This document shows positions 33,442 through 42,086 of a stretch of 64,000 nt of DNA, in pieces; the first letter of the stretch is position 1; each line of letters begins with the position of its first letter. The notes under the pieces were generated by a model. That model ran no database searches and was not told the origin of the DNA. It saw only the letters and a program-made list of their open reading frames with translations. Position numbers and translations under genes: made by a program. Origin of the DNA: JANQOH01 sp965243325 (GTDB lineage Bacteria > Pseudomonadota > Alphaproteobacteria > UBA7887); NCBI GenBank assembly GCA_965243325.1, contig CBDEUQ010000003.1, forward strand, positions 1 through 64,000, given 5' to 3'.

Positions 33442-34638
33442 GTGGCCGTGGATTTCGGCAACGGGCCGCTCGACGGCATCCGCGTTCTCGACCTCAGCAA
33501 CGTCATCATGGGGCCGTACGCGACCCGCATCCTCGCCGACATGGGCGCGGACGTGATCAAGATCGAGTCGCCCGAGGGCGACCTCGTGCGCCATCTCCAC
33601 CCGCGGCGGCGGCCCGGCCACGGCGGTTCGTTCCTGCAGCTCAACCGCAACAAGCGCAGTATCGTCCTCGACCTCAAGAAGGAGGCCGCGCGGGAGGCGC
33701 TGCGCCGCCTGATCCCGGGCGCCGACGTGTTCCTCCACGCGCTGCGCCCGAAGACGATCGCCGGGCTCGGCTTCGACGCCGAATCGGTGATGGCCCTCAA
33801 CCCCGACATCGTCCACTGCGGCGCCTACGGCTTCGGCGCCGCCGGCCCCTATGCCGACAAGGCGGCGTACGACGACGTGATCCAGGCGGGTTGCGGGCTG
33901 GCGGCGCTGTGCGGCGAGGTCGGCGATGCGCCGTCTTACGTGCCGACGGTCGTCTGCGACAAGCTGGCCGGGCAGGCCATCGCCTATGCCATCCTCGCCG
34001 GCCTGTTGCAGCGCGCGCGCGGCGGCGGCGGCCAGGCGATCGAGGTGCCGATGTTCGAGACGGCGATCGAGTTTCTCACGCCCGAGCACTTCGCCGGCGC
34101 CGCCTTCGACCCGCCGCTCGGCCGCTTCGGCTACAACCGGGTGCTGAGCGCCGGGCGCCGCCCCTGCCGCACCCGCGACGGCCACGCCTGCATCCTCCCC
34201 TATTCGGACCGCAACTGGCGCGACTTCTTCGATTTCATCGGCCGCCCGGAGATGAAGGAGATCGAGCGCTTCCACACCATCGCCGGGCGCGCGCGGCACG
34301 TCGAGGAACTGTACGCCCTGGTCGCCGAGGAGGCGCCGAAGCGCACCAACGCCGAGTGGTTGGCGTTTTGCGACGGCGTCAGCATCCCCTGCATGCCGGT
34401 GATGCGCTTCGAGGACCTCTACGACGATCCGCACGTGCGCGCGGTCGGCCTGTTCGACATCGTCGAGCACCCGACCGAGGGCCGCCAGCGGATCGTGCGG
34501 CGTCCCGTCAACTTCGCCGCTCCGTTCCGCCTGCGCCGCCACGCGCCGTCTCTCGGCCAGCACACGCGCGAGGTTCTCGCCGAAGCCGGCCTCGACGAGG
34601 GCGCCGTCGCCGCGCTGGCGCCCGCCAACGACGCCTGA
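33442..34638 (+). CDS. Class III (CaiB/BaiF-family) CoA-transferase
   Basis: A 398-residue enzyme moving CoA between carboxylic acids. It starts at GTG 33442. Family signatures are LDGIRVLDLSNVIMGPYATR, DMGADVIKIESPEGD, LNRNKRSIVLDLKKEA and AAYDDVIQAGCGLAALCGE, the last containing the likely catalytic aspartate. The C-terminus has PCMPVMRFEDLYDDPHVRA, also typical. Formyl-, carnitine- and benzylsuccinyl-CoA transferases share these motifs, so the substrate is not assigned. Confidence 0.9.
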   Translation: MAVDFGNGPLDGIRVLDLSNVIMGPYATRILADMGADVIKIESPEGDLVRHLHPRRRPGHGGSFLQLNRNKRSIVLDLKKEAAREALRRLIPGADVFLHALRPKTIAGLGFDAESVMALNPDIVHCGAYGFGAAGPYADKAAYDDVIQAGCGLAALCGEVGDAPSYVPTVVCDKLAGQAIAYAILAGLLQRARGGGGQAIEVPMFETAIEFLTPEHFAGAAFDPPLGRFGYNRVLSAGRRPCRTRDGHACILPYSDRNWRDFFDFIGRPEMKEIERFHTIAGRARHVEELYALVAEEAPKRTNAEWLAFCDGVSIPCMPVMRFEDLYDDPHVRAVGLFDIVEHPTEGRQRIVRRPVNFAAPFRLRRHAPSLGQHTREVLAEAGLDEGAVAALAPANDA

Positions 34639-34866
34639 CGCCGGGCCGCGAACGCGCTCGGGAACGGCGCCGCCCGGCCGGCACCGGGGCTCGGCGCGTT
34701 CGCTGGCAACCATGGAGCGGCGGGCGCAATCGGCCGGCGCCCGTCTCGGTTCGCCGTTGACTCGCCTACCGAACCCGGCCAGACTCCGATCCATTCGGCC
34801 GGCGTCGGGGTCCCTGTGGATCGCGGCGCGGCGGAACCAAGCGCGCTTGTGAGCTTCTGTAGGGGA

Positions 34867-34880
34867 GGTTACCTGTAACC
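34867..34880. promoter_or_regulatory. Palindrome between ribosome binding site and start codon of the PQQ dehydrogenase
   Basis: GGTTAC-CT-GTAACC is a perfect inverted repeat. It begins inside the GGGGAGG ribosome binding site (34862-34868) and ends at the base before ATG 34881. As RNA it could form a small hairpin; as DNA it could be a repressor site. Regulation is inferred from position only. Confidence 0.4.
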
Positions 34881-36689
34881 ATGCAAGGCAAACTGGCAAG
34901 GCGAGCGACCGCGGTCGCCGCTGCCGTGGGCGTCGGCCTCTTCGCGTTGGCGGCGTCGTCGGCAGAAATGACGACGAGCGATGATCTGCTCAACGCGGCC
35001 GCCGACACGGACAACTGGTTGACCAACCATCGGACGTACGACGGCCACCGCTATTCGCCGCTCGATCAGATCAACAAGTCCAACGTCTCGGGCCTCAAGG
35101 TCGCCTATACCGTGGCCCTCGGCGGCACGGAAGGCGGCGGCTTCTGGCGGTACGGCAACATCGAGGGGACGCCGATCGTCGAGGACGGCGTGATGTACAT
35201 GCCGAACGGCTGGTCCGAGCTGTCGGCGATCGACCTGCGGGCCGCCGGCCAGGGCCCCGACATGATCAAGTGGATCTACGATCCCGCAGTCGACAAGGAC
35301 TGGGCGGGCAACGTGGCCTGCTGCGCCATCAACAACCGCGGCGTCGCGTTGTGGAACGATCAGGTGATCATGAGCGTTCTCGACGGTCGCATGATGGCGA
35401 TCAACAAGGACACGGGTGAGCAGACCTGGGAGGTCCAGCTCGCCGATCCGGCGATCGCCGAGACGATCACCGTTGCCCCGCTGGTCATCGGCGACCTCGC
35501 GATCACGGGCGTATCGGGCGCCGAGTACGGCATCCGCGGCTGGCTCGCGGCGGTCGACCTCAACACCGGCGTCGAGCGCTGGCGCCGCTACACGGTCCCC
35601 GGTCCGGGCGAGCCCGGCAACGAGACGTGGACCGACGACTACGACGCGTGGCTCACCGGCGGCGGCTCGACGTGGATGACCGGGACCTACGACCCCGAGC
35701 TCAACCTCGTCTACTGGGGCGTCGGCAATCCGGGTCCCGACTGGGATCACGATTACCGCCCGGGGGACAACCTCTATACGTCGGGCATGATCGCGATCAA
35801 TCCGGACAACGGCAAGGTCGTCTTCCACTTCCAGTACACGCCGAACGACCCGTACGACTTCGACGGAATCAACGAGCACATCCTGGTCGACATCAACATC
35901 GGCGGGCAGGATCGCAAGACGTTCATCCACGCCGACCGCAACGGCTTCTTCTACGCGGTCGACCGGGCCGACGGCTCGTTCATCTACGGCCTGCCGTTCG
36001 TCAAGGACGTGAACTGGACCCGCGGCCTCGACAAGGTCACCGGTGTGCCCCTGGACTACGATCCGAATTCGGACCTGCAGACCTACGTCACGGAGGTCAC
36101 GCCGAACCGGACGATCAAGAGCACGACCTTCTGTCCGAACGTCATCGGCGGCAAGAACTGGATGCCGATGTCGTACAGCCCGAAGACCCAGATCGCCTAC
36201 GTGCCGACGGTCGAGAGCTGCATGCTCGTCAACAACGAGGAAGAGATCCCCGGGCCGGACGGCACCTACGTGCTGCGTGAGTGGTTCTCGGGCGGCATGC
36301 CTGACGTGACCACCGCGAAGTCGCTCAACGGCGACTGGCTGCACGGCAGCCTGACCGCGGTCGACATCGCCACCGGCAGCATCATCAAGAAGGTCGACAC
36401 CATGTATCCGCTGATCGCGGGCGTCCTGTCCACGGCCGGCGGCCTTGTGTTCGTCGCGCAGCACGAAGGCAAGTTCTGCGCCTTCGACGACGAGACGCTC
36501 GACGAGCTGTGGTGCTTCCACATGAACACGTTGATCGACGCGCCGACCATGACCTTCGCGGTCGACGGCAAGCAGTACATCGCGGTCGCTTCCGGCGGCT
36601 GGGGGATCATCCCCACGTACTTCGCACCGTCGTCGCCGGGTCTCGAAAAGGTCCGCAACGCCAACCTGCTGTGGGTGTTCTCGCTGTAA
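34881..36689 (+). CDS. PQQ-dependent alcohol dehydrogenase, lanthanide-type motif
   Basis: A 602-residue periplasmic quinoprotein that would oxidise methanol or other alcohols and pass electrons to a c-type cytochrome. It has a signal peptide (RRATAVAAAVGVGLFALAAS), adjacent cysteines C147-C148 (the ring disulphide), and the eight-bladed propeller with repeats such as LAAVDLNTGVERWR and MIAINPDNGKVV. The metal site includes NPGPDWDHDYRPGDN. The catalytic aspartate D326 is followed by D328 (YDFDG), the extra aspartate that marks lanthanide-using enzymes such as XoxF and ExaF/PedH. No CxxCH haem motif is present, so it needs an external cytochrome; one lies at 38480. Which alcohol it uses is not determinable here. 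Confidence 0.92.
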   Translation: MQGKLARRATAVAAAVGVGLFALAASSAEMTTSDDLLNAAADTDNWLTNHRTYDGHRYSPLDQINKSNVSGLKVAYTVALGGTEGGGFWRYGNIEGTPIVEDGVMYMPNGWSELSAIDLRAAGQGPDMIKWIYDPAVDKDWAGNVACCAINNRGVALWNDQVIMSVLDGRMMAINKDTGEQTWEVQLADPAIAETITVAPLVIGDLAITGVSGAEYGIRGWLAAVDLNTGVERWRRYTVPGPGEPGNETWTDDYDAWLTGGGSTWMTGTYDPELNLVYWGVGNPGPDWDHDYRPGDNLYTSGMIAINPDNGKVVFHFQYTPNDPYDFDGINEHILVDINIGGQDRKTFIHADRNGFFYAVDRADGSFIYGLPFVKDVNWTRGLDKVTGVPLDYDPNSDLQTYVTEVTPNRTIKSTTFCPNVIGGKNWMPMSYSPKTQIAYVPTVESCMLVNNEEEIPGPDGTYVLREWFSGGMPDVTTAKSLNGDWLHGSLTAVDIATGSIIKKVDTMYPLIAGVLSTAGGLVFVAQHEGKFCAFDDETLDELWCFHMNTLIDAPTMTFAVDGKQYIAVASGGWGIIPTYFAPSSPGLEKVRNANLLWVFSL

Positions 36690-36716
36690 GCGAACGAACG
36701 CCGACGGCGAAACGTC

Positions 36717-36747
36717 GAAGCGCCCCTTCGGGGGCGCTTCTTTTTTT
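36717..36747 (+). terminator. Rho-independent terminator after the PQQ dehydrogenase
   Basis: A perfect 10-bp stem GAAGCGCCCC/GGGGCGCTTC closed by a TTCG tetraloop, followed by seven T residues. It lies 28 bases after the dehydrogenase stop and separates it from the convergent gene at 36781-37434. Confidence 0.95.
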
Positions 36748-36780
36748 GGCCGGATGCCCTCTACGGTTGCCGGCGGCGGA

Positions 36781-37434
36781 TCACGATTCGGGCGGCGTGC
36801 GGCGAATCTCGAACGCGGTCTGGCTGACGATCTCTTCGCCGTCGTCGCCGTAGCGGCGGTAGAAACGCGCCGTCATGTCGATCGAGCGGTCGCCGAGGTC
36901 CTTCGTGCAGCGATCCTTGACGAACAGGCCCCCCAGCGCTCCTTCGCCGGCTTCGGCGTCCATCTGGCGGCAGTTCCAGCCCGCCTGGCCGAAACGCGAG
37001 CGCACCGCGGTCGCCAGGATGCGCGCGCGGCGTTTCTGGTAGGGGCGCGCGAACGGATGCGTGAACACGCGGATCCCCTCGACGACGCCGTGGCCGGAAA
37101 ACAGGAGCGAAATCAGCACCTCGTGGCCGGCGATCTGGGTTCCCTCGAACTCCTCGTACTCGACCGAGGTGTCGTCGTACTCGAATGCGACCTCGTGCAG
37201 CCCCTCGTCGTCCGCGGGGCACGCGGCGAAGGCCTGCCAGCCGGCGATTTCGCCCTCCGGCCGGCCGCCGTTGGTGCCGCAGGCGAAGCCGACGTAACCC
37301 TCGGCCGGCAGGTCGTCCACGGAGAGCCCGACGGTGAACTCGCGGATGTCGCCGGCGGCGCCGACGGGCGCTGCGCCCAACGCGCACAGCGCTGCCGCGG
37401 CGGCGAACGAACGGAACGGGAGACTGGGAATCAT
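36781..37434 (-). CDS. Exported protein of unknown function, convergent with the PQQ dehydrogenase
   Basis: A 217-residue protein from ATG 37434 with a signal peptide (MIPSLPFRSFAAAAALCALG, cleavage near GAAG). The mature part has four cysteines (FACGTNGG, FAACPADDEG, WNCRQMDA, KDRCTKD) that could form disulphides, and several beta-type segments. GAGG lies about 11 bases before the start. No family is recognised. Its position opposite the quinoprotein and near other periplasmic genes suggests a link to periplasmic redox, which is only a contextual guess. Confidence 0.75.
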   Translation of the reverse strand: MIPSLPFRSFAAAAALCALGAAPVGAAGDIREFTVGLSVDDLPAEGYVGFACGTNGGRPEGEIAGWQAFAACPADDEGLHEVAFEYDDTSVEYEEFEGTQIAGHEVLISLLFSGHGVVEGIRVFTHPFARPYQKRRARILATAVRSRFGQAGWNCRQMDAEAGEGALGGLFVKDRCTKDLGDRSIDMTARFYRRYGDDGEEIVSQTAFEIRRTPPES

Positions 37435-37663
37435 GGGCCGTTGACCTCGGAATCGCAGGAGTGCGGAGTGGCTTTGCGCGCCGGCAAATCTATTGCTATT
37501 CTCGCCCCGTCTCAAGGAGCCGTGGCGGGACATCCTGTCGCTGCATGTCGATAAGTGCGCGCTTGGGTCGGTAGGCGGACGCGGGCGGGTCACGGTTTGA
37601 GCGAACACCCGGTGCGCCCGTCGCATGCGCGGGCGCACGTCATTGTCCTAAGGGAGGGACGGG

Positions 37664-37900
37664 ATGAGAACGACTCTGACGATCATCGGCGCCGTCGCGG
37701 CGTTCGGTATCGCCGCCACGGCGTTCGCGGCCGACATTCCGCACGAGGAGCAGACCTCGCCGGAGCAGGTGCAGATGTGCGACGACAACCTCGCCACCTG
37801 TTCCGCGGGAACGGACAGCTGGGCCTGCGTTACCGCGCTCAAGACGTGTGTCGGCGACAAGCGGCAGGAAGCCATGCAGCTCATGGAAGAGCACGGCTGA
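37664..37900 (+). CDS. Small exported four-cysteine protein
   Basis: A 78-residue protein; ATG 37664 is preceded by AGGGAGGGA. The signal peptide (RTTLTIIGAVAAFGIAATAFAAD) leaves a mature domain of about 55 residues. It contains four cysteines (MCDDNLATCSAG, WACVTALKTC), a spacing suggesting a two-disulphide helical hairpin. No family is recognised. It is the first of a run of exported genes leading to the cytochrome c. Confidence 0.75.
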   Translation: MRTTLTIIGAVAAFGIAATAFAADIPHEEQTSPEQVQMCDDNLATCSAGTDSWACVTALKTCVGDKRQEAMQLMEEHG

Positions 37901-38382
37901 CCAGTACGCTCCATCGATTCTCGCACGGCCCGCGCCGGCAGGCGCGGGCCGTCGCTCGTCTGGCGCGCCTGCTGCTCGCGCCGTTTCTCTCCGTTACCGT
38001 CTGCTGCACGGCCCTCGGCGCCGGATTCGAGGCCGGGCGCACCGCCTACGATGACGGCGATTTCACCGGCGCGCATGCCGCCTGGACCGAGGCGGCGGTC
38101 GCGGGCGACGGCGAGGCCCAGTACGCCCTCGGCATGATGCTCGCGAACGGAACCGGCGTGCCGCGGGACGTGATCTCCGCCTACGCCTGGTTTGCGCTCG
38201 CCGACCGCAACGGCGTCGCCGGCGCGCGCGACCGTTTCGAAACGCTTCTGCGCGACCACATTCCGCGTCACTGCCACTACCATGCCCTGAAGCTGGTGCG
38301 CGACTTCGATCGCGGCCATCCCGAGCGACTGGCTGCGGGGGGCCGGCAGAACTCGCGCTGCTGGCGTGTTCAGCAACGTTGA
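37846..38382 (+). CDS. Exported Sel1-repeat protein, start uncertain
   Basis: Sel1-type repeats are evident (AYDDGDFTGAHAAWTEAAVA, GDGEAQYALGMMLANGTGVP, RDVISAYAWFALA), which usually act as protein-binding scaffolds. A hydrophobic export-like segment (LARLLLAPFLSVTVCCTALG) precedes them. The only canonical in-frame start that keeps this segment is GTG 37846, which overlaps the preceding gene by 55 bases and adds a long basic leader. A CTG at 37960 would give a more normal signal peptide. A paralogue, at 39022, lies just beyond the cytochrome gene. Confidence 0.65.
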   Translation: MCRRQAAGSHAAHGRARLTSTLHRFSHGPRRQARAVARLARLLLAPFLSVTVCCTALGAGFEAGRTAYDDGDFTGAHAAWTEAAVAGDGEAQYALGMMLANGTGVPRDVISAYAWFALADRNGVAGARDRFETLLRDHIPRHCHYHALKLVRDFDRGHPERLAAGGRQNSRCWRVQQR

Positions 38383-38479
38383 TTCGGCGGGCTTTCGGCC
38401 TCGCGGCGCGGGCTTGCGCCGGCGCTTTGACCCGTTACGATGCGCGCACGCGAAGGCCGGCGATGGCGGGAGGACTTTC

Positions 38480-39019
38480 GTGACGATCCATTCGATTCAG
38501 GTGCGGCACGCGCTGCGGGCCGCTGCGGCAGCCGCTTTCGCGCTGCTTCTCTCCACCGGCGTCGCGGCCCAGGTGACGGCGAGCCATCCGGGCGTGGCGA
38601 TCTACAAGAGCGCCGGCTGCATCACCTGTCACAAATGGCACGGCATGGGCGGGTCCGGCTACGGCGGCACGCCGGTGAATTTCCGCGAGATCTGGCTCGA
38701 TCGCGATCAGATCGTGGAGGTCGTCGCCTGCGGCCGCCCGGGAACGGCGATGCCCTACCATCACCGCTCCGCGTACGAAGGGTACGACTGCTACGAAGGC
38801 ACCCTGCTCGACGATTTCCTGCCGGAGGATCAGCCGGGGCGGGCGCGCATGGTGCTCGGCACGCGCCAGGTCCGGCAGGTTTCGCAGTTCATCCTCGACC
38901 ATTTCAAGGACCGCCCCAACGAGCCGGTCAAGGCGGATTGCGAACTGTTCTTCGGCCAGTCCCGCATGTGCCGCAACCTGGAACGCGCCATGGAAGCCGG
39001 CGGCGGCGAGGGGCACTGA
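38480..39019 (+). CDS. Exported c-type cytochrome, single haem
   Basis: A 179-residue periplasmic cytochrome. GTG 38480 has GGGAGGA 6 bases upstream. The signal peptide (AAAAAAFALLLSTGVAAQ) is followed by the haem motif CITCH at about residue 50 and a methionine-containing PGTAMPYHH that may give the sixth ligand. Additional cysteines (VACGRPG, YDCYEG, ADCELFFGQSRMC) may form disulphides. It is a plausible electron acceptor for the nearby PQQ dehydrogenase, although not the standard xoxG arrangement. The next gene begins 2 bases after its stop. Confidence 0.87.
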   Translation: MTIHSIQVRHALRAAAAAAFALLLSTGVAAQVTASHPGVAIYKSAGCITCHKWHGMGGSGYGGTPVNFREIWLDRDQIVEVVACGRPGTAMPYHHRSAYEGYDCYEGTLLDDFLPEDQPGRARMVLGTRQVRQVSQFILDHFKDRPNEPVKADCELFFGQSRMCRNLERAMEAGGGEGH

Positions 39020-39021
39020 CG

Positions 39022-39510
39022 ATGCGCGGTCCGACCCTGTTCGCGGCGGCGCTGTCGCTCGTGTGGGCGGCGGGCTCTGCGCTCGCCGACCCGATCGCCG
39101 ACCGCGACGCCGGCAACGCGGCGTGGAAGGCGCAGCACTACGACGAGGCCGCGCGCCATTGGCTTGCTGCTGCGGAGGCCGGCAACGCCGCTGCGCAGAA
39201 CAACCTCGGCTTCCTCTATCGCAAGGGCTTCGGCGTCGGGAAGGACGAGGACGAGGCGGCGCGGTGGTATCTGCGCGCCGCCAATCAGGGCCTCGTCGAC
39301 GCGATGACCAATCTCGGCATGCTGTACGACGAAGGCTGGGGCGTGCCGCGAGACTTCATCGAGTCCTACAAGTGGTTCCTGCTCGCGGTCCGCGGCGGGC
39401 ACACCGGTGCCCAGGCGCATATCGACATTCTCGAGGAAGAGTTCCTGACCCCCGACGAGATCGCCGAGGCGAAGGCCCGCGCCGACGCATGGCGCGCGGT
39501 TGCCGAATAG
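39022..39510 (+). CDS. Exported Sel1-repeat protein
   Basis: A 162-residue protein with a signal peptide (RGPTLFAAALSLVWAAGSALA) and three Sel1 repeats (AAEAGNAAAQNNLGFLYRKG, AANQGLVDAMTNLGMLYDEG, FIESYKWFLLAVRGGHTGAQ). Such repeats mediate protein interactions. Its ATG is 2 bases after the cytochrome stop, so it is surely cotranscribed, and it is a paralogue of the protein encoded before the cytochrome. Confidence 0.88.
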   Translation: MRGPTLFAAALSLVWAAGSALADPIADRDAGNAAWKAQHYDEAARHWLAAAEAGNAAAQNNLGFLYRKGFGVGKDEDEAARWYLRAANQGLVDAMTNLGMLYDEGWGVPRDFIESYKWFLLAVRGGHTGAQAHIDILEEEFLTPDEIAEAKARADAWRAVAE

Positions 39511-39594
39511 GGGCCGCTTGACGCGGCGCTGCGGCAGACACACATCCGCCGCCGTCGACTCCGTCACGACCGGCAGCGAGGGAACGCGCGCGAG

Positions 39595-41478
39595 ATGAGC
39601 AGCGAAACCGGCACCGCGAACGCCGAAACGCACGAGTTCCAGGCCGAGGTCGGCAAGCTCCTCGACCTGATGATCAACTCTCTCTACTCCAACCGGGAGA
39701 TATTCCTGCGCGAGTTGATCTCGAACGCCTCCGACGCCTGCGACCGGCTGCGCTACGCCGCCATCGCCGCGCCGGAGCTGCTGGGCGACGATGCGGAGCT
39801 CGCCGTCGTCCTCGCGGTCGACAAGAAGAAGCGGCTCGTCCGCGTGACCGACAACGGCATCGGCATGAACCGCGACGACCTCGTCGACAATCTCGGCACC
39901 GTCGCCCGCTCCGGCACGGAGGCGTTCGTCGCCCGGATGAGCGGCGACGAGGCGGCCGACGCCAGCCTGATCGGCCAGTTCGGCGTCGGCTTCTACTCCG
40001 CCTTCATGGTCGCCGACCGCGTGACGGTGACGACGGCGAAGGCCGGAGAGGACGCGGCGTGGCGCTGGCGGTCCGACGGCGCGGGCGCCTACACGATCGA
40101 GGAGGTCGCGCGCGAACGCCGGGGCACGGAGGTCGAGCTGCACGTCCGCAAGGGGCTCGACGAGTTTCTCGACGACGCGCGGCTGCGGACGATCGTCCGC
40201 ACGTACTCCGATCACATCGCCCTCCCGGTCCGCTTCGGCGACGGCGACGAGGCGGAGACCGTAAACCGTGCCTCGGCGCTCTGGACGCGCCCGAAGAAGG
40301 AGATCGAGGCGGCGCAGTACACCGAGTTCTACCGCCACGTCGGCCACGCCTTCGACGAGCCGTGGCTCACCCTGCACAACAAGGCGGAAGGCCGGATCGA
40401 GTACACGAGCCTCCTCTTCGTGCCGGCCGAGAAGCCGTTCGACCTGTTCCATCCCGAGCGCAAGCACGGGGTGAAGCTGTACGTCAGGCGGGTGTTCATC
40501 ACCGACGACTGCGAGGGGTTGGTGCCGCGCTGGATGCGCTTCGTCCGCGGCGTCGTCGATTCCGAGGATCTGCCGCTGAACATCAGCCGCGAGACGTTGC
40601 AGCACAATCCGGTGCTCGCGCGGATTCGTACCGCGCTCGTCAAGCGCGTGCTCGGCGCCCTGGAGAAGAAGGCGGAGAAGGACGCGGACGGCTACGCCGC
40701 GTTCTGGGGCAACTTCGGCGCCGTGCTGAAGGAGGGCGTATACGAGGACCACGAGTACCGCGACCGCCTGCTCGGACTGTTGCGCGCCAAATCGACTCGC
40801 GGCGACGGCCTGTCGAGCCTCGCCGAATACGTCGGACGGATGAAGGAAGGGCAGGAGGCGATCTACACCATCACGGGCGAGAGCGCCGACGCCCTGCGGA
40901 ACAGCCCCCAGATCGAGGGTTTCGCGGCGCGCGGCGTCGAGGTGTTGCTGCTGGACGATCCGGTGGACGACTTCTGGCTCGGCGCGGCGCCGGAGTTCGA
41001 CGGCAAGCCGTTCCGCTCGGTCACCCGCGGCGACATCGACCTGTCGGCGATCGCGCGCGAGGACGGCGGTGAGGCGGCGGACGATACGCCGCCGGCTCCC
41101 GAAGGCATGGCAACCCTCGTCGCCGCCTTCAAGCAGGCGCTCGAAGGCACCGTCAAGGATGTGCGGGCGTCGGCGCGGCTGACCGACAGCGCGGTCTGTC
41201 TCGTCGCCGACGAGGGCGGCCTCGACATGCATCTGGAGCGCATTCTCAAGCAGCACCGGCGGCTCGACGAGGAGAGCCGGAAGATTCTGGAAATCAACCC
41301 CGGCAACCCGTTGATCGCCGCCCTCGCGGCGCGCGCCGAAGCGAAGCCGTCCGACCCGGCGCTCGAGGAAGCCGCCGCGCTGCTCCTCGACCAGGCGCGC
41401 ATCGTCGAGGGAGAGCCGCTGCCCGACCCGGCGGCGTTCGCCCGCCGCATGACGGAGGCGCTGACCCGCGCGCTTTAG
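39595..41478 (+). CDS. htpG: Chaperone HtpG (bacterial Hsp90)
   Basis: A 627-residue ATP-dependent chaperone of normal length. The N-terminal GHKL ATPase has LYSNREIFLRELISNASDAC (E and N boxes), VTDNGIGMNRDDL and GQFGVGFYSAFMVAD. The middle domain has RRVFITDDCEGLVPRWMRFV and VVDSEDLPLNISRETLQHN. The C-terminal dimerisation domain is complete. It starts at ATG 39595 with GAGGGAA upstream. No heat-shock promoter was identified. Confidence 0.97.
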   Translation: MSSETGTANAETHEFQAEVGKLLDLMINSLYSNREIFLRELISNASDACDRLRYAAIAAPELLGDDAELAVVLAVDKKKRLVRVTDNGIGMNRDDLVDNLGTVARSGTEAFVARMSGDEAADASLIGQFGVGFYSAFMVADRVTVTTAKAGEDAAWRWRSDGAGAYTIEEVARERRGTEVELHVRKGLDEFLDDARLRTIVRTYSDHIALPVRFGDGDEAETVNRASALWTRPKKEIEAAQYTEFYRHVGHAFDEPWLTLHNKAEGRIEYTSLLFVPAEKPFDLFHPERKHGVKLYVRRVFITDDCEGLVPRWMRFVRGVVDSEDLPLNISRETLQHNPVLARIRTALVKRVLGALEKKAEKDADGYAAFWGNFGAVLKEGVYEDHEYRDRLLGLLRAKSTRGDGLSSLAEYVGRMKEGQEAIYTITGESADALRNSPQIEGFAARGVEVLLLDDPVDDFWLGAAPEFDGKPFRSVTRGDIDLSAIAREDGGEAADDTPPAPEGMATLVAAFKQALEGTVKDVRASARLTDSAVCLVADEGGLDMHLERILKQHRRLDEESRKILEINPGNPLIAALAARAEAKPSDPALEEAAALLLDQARIVEGEPLPDPAAFARRMTEALTRAL

Positions 41479-41541
41479 TGGATTGACTCGCAGACGATGC
41501 AGTCTGCGTCACTGTCGCGCATATGACTATCTGACAACCGA

Positions 41542-41562
41542 CATGGCAGGAATCATGCCATG
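41542..41562 (+). promoter_or_regulatory. Inverted repeat covering a start codon
   Basis: CATGGCA-GGAATCA-TGCCATG is a perfect 7-bp inverted repeat with a 7-base loop. Its right arm ends with the ATG of the small gene at 41560, and the only purine-rich ribosome-binding candidate (CAGGAA) falls in the loop. In RNA this would sequester the start codon. The function is inferred. Confidence 0.35.
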
Positions 41563-41811
41563 CTAGCGACTGCCCGGACTGCCTTCGATGCCTTCGGCGC
41601 GGCTCGCGCACTCGAAGCGGCCGGCGTCGAACGCGCCCAGGCCGAAGCTATCGCTGGTGCCGTCGCCGCCCGATCGGTCACCCGATCCGATCTCGAGACG
41701 CTGGCCACCAAGGGCGAGGTTGCCGCGCTGCACTCCGTGGTCCGTTGGATGCTTGGTTTTCACGCGGCGCTCACCCTCGCCATAGCTGCTCGCCTGTTTG
41801 GCGTCGTGTAG
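41560..41811 (+). CDS. DUF1640-like small membrane protein
   Basis: An 83-residue protein. The N-terminus (FDAFGAARALEAAGVERAQA then EAIAGAVAARS) and the LATKGEVAAL segment resemble the coiled-coil DUF1640/CCDC90 family. A C-terminal hydrophobic stretch (WMLGFHAALTLAIAARLFGV) would be a membrane anchor. It is shorter than usual for the family because the central coiled coil is reduced. Such genes often accompany mobile elements. The following 275 bases to the methionine-synthase-like gene hold nothing I recognise. Confidence 0.55.
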   Translation: MLATARTAFDAFGAARALEAAGVERAQAEAIAGAVAARSVTRSDLETLATKGEVAALHSVVRWMLGFHAALTLAIAARLFGVV

Positions 41812-42086
41812 AGGCCGGGCCGCAAACACCATCGCGCCCACATGCGGCGCGACCGGCTCAACATCGGGACACCGGTCCGGCGCGACAAAAGAGCGCGACG
41901 CGCGCCCAGAAAATGCCGGCGATGACCCCACCATCGAGAAAATGAGGCGGTCCCGCTCGGCACACGCATCAAGCGCCTGCCGCCAGCGTCATCAATGACC
42001 CGGCAGGCCTCGACCGCCCTGCTGAAGGCCGGGATCCGGCCGCACGATGAATCAGTTCGCCGATCGGGGTGGTTTACTGGGCAGCA

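Noticed and set aside
38830..41256. An 808-codon minus-strand open frame opposite htpG
   Set aside because: It lies antisense to an intact, highly conserved htpG and shows only low-complexity arginine-rich sequence.
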